Positions 7,203 to 7,333 of a stretch of DNA of 7,333 nt are shown here, in pieces. Position numbers and translations under genes: made by a program. This DNA comes from Sulfuricurvum sp. IAE1 (GTDB taxonomy: Bacteria; Campylobacterota; Campylobacteria; Campylobacterales; Sulfurimonadaceae), in contig CAMBHX010000084.1 in assembly GCA_945867285.1 (NCBI GenBank), positions 1-7,333 on the forward strand. The letters run 5' to 3'. Position 1 is the stretch's first letter; every line of letters starts with the position of its first letter. The notes below the pieces were generated by a model. The model saw only the letters and a program-made list of their open reading frames with translations. It ran no database searches and was not told where the DNA came from.

Positions 7203-7231
7203 TTGACATTTATTTTATTTTCCCCTATAAT
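7203..7231 (+). promoter_or_regulatory. Perfect-consensus sigma70 promoter, probably of an rRNA operon
   Basis: TTGACA at 7203-7208 and TATAAT at 7226-7231 match the consensus at all 12 positions with the ideal 17-base spacer. Transcription should begin about 7238-7240. The bases between -10 and start (TCCCGTCC, 7232-7239) are C-rich, the discriminator type associated with stringent control of stable RNA promoters in well-studied bacteria. Together with the AT-rich tract upstream and the boxA-like leader downstream, this points to a highly expressed stable-RNA promoter. Confidence 0.85.
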
Positions 7232-7239
7232 TCCCGTCC

Positions 7240-7333
7240 ACAAACACTGAGAGACCTTGAAAAAGACTTTTAGATTTGAGTTTGAGATCATTGAAAACTA
7301 AGCAGGAATGACGGTCAGGCGCAGCTTGAACGA
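7240..7333 (+). other. Leader of a stable RNA transcript, likely pre-16S rRNA (cut by right edge)
   Basis: There is no open reading frame with a ribosome binding site here. GATCATTGAAAACT (7286-7299), continuing AAGCA, closely resembles the boxA region of bacterial rRNA leaders such as the TTTGAAAACT element of Bacillus; it would recruit Nus factors for antitermination. A tandem TTTGAG duplication (7275-7286) comes directly before it. The 16S 5' motif (AGAGTTTGATC...) has not been reached by base 7333, so the mature rRNA would start to the right. A tRNA-first or other stable-RNA transcript is a less likely alternative. Confidence 0.65.

Noticed and set aside
7260..7271. AAAAG-A-CTTTT palindrome in the leader as a hairpin or terminator
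   Set aside because: It has a one-base loop and weak A-T arms, so it cannot form a stable hairpin.
1..7333. CRISPR array, tRNA, insertion sequence or prophage signatures
   Set aside because: No regularly spaced repeats, tRNA-like cloverleaf, transposase or terminal inverted repeats were seen on either strand.

Overview
The window looks like chromosomal DNA from a mesophilic Campylobacterota relative (Sulfurimonas/Sulfuricurvum-like). I infer this from the moderately low GC, the AT-rich spacers, the tight co-directional gene packing and the rRNA-type leader at the right edge. No taxonomic marker gene lies inside the window, so the assignment is tentative. All five genes are on the + strand, and there are no gene-free stretches over 300 bases.

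Left block (1-4540): three genes that overlap or almost touch. The first is the C-terminal part of a large transglutaminase/DUF2126 (GS-like putative amidoligase) protein, cut by the left edge. Next comes a fused circularly permuted type 2 ATP-grasp plus alpha-E protein. The third is a stand-alone transglutaminase-like protease with an intact Cys-His-Asp triad. This is a widespread but experimentally poorly understood cassette. Comparative genomics predicts that the ATP-grasp and DUF2126 domains form amide bonds (a peptide or peptide-tag product) and that the transglutaminase-like enzymes cut or transfer them.

Middle block (4541-7177): a 49-base spacer with a possible weak promoter and an imperfect inverted repeat. 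It is followed by a translationally coupled pair: a small exported thioredoxin-fold protein whose CxxC motif has become CPYS, and a 12-TM RND/MMPL-family membrane protein. The RND protein keeps the acidic residue of the proton-relay position in its C-terminal half but not in its N-terminal half. The pair may be a transport or envelope module; its substrate is unknown. Its DNA is more AT-rich than the left block in the lines I counted.

Right edge (7178-7333): an AT-rich UP-like tract, a perfect-consensus sigma70 promoter (TTGACA, 17 bp, TATAAT) with a C-rich discriminator, and a leader containing a boxA-like element. This strongly resembles the start of a ribosomal RNA operon whose 16S gene would begin just beyond the window. 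No intrinsic terminator separates the RND gene from this promoter.
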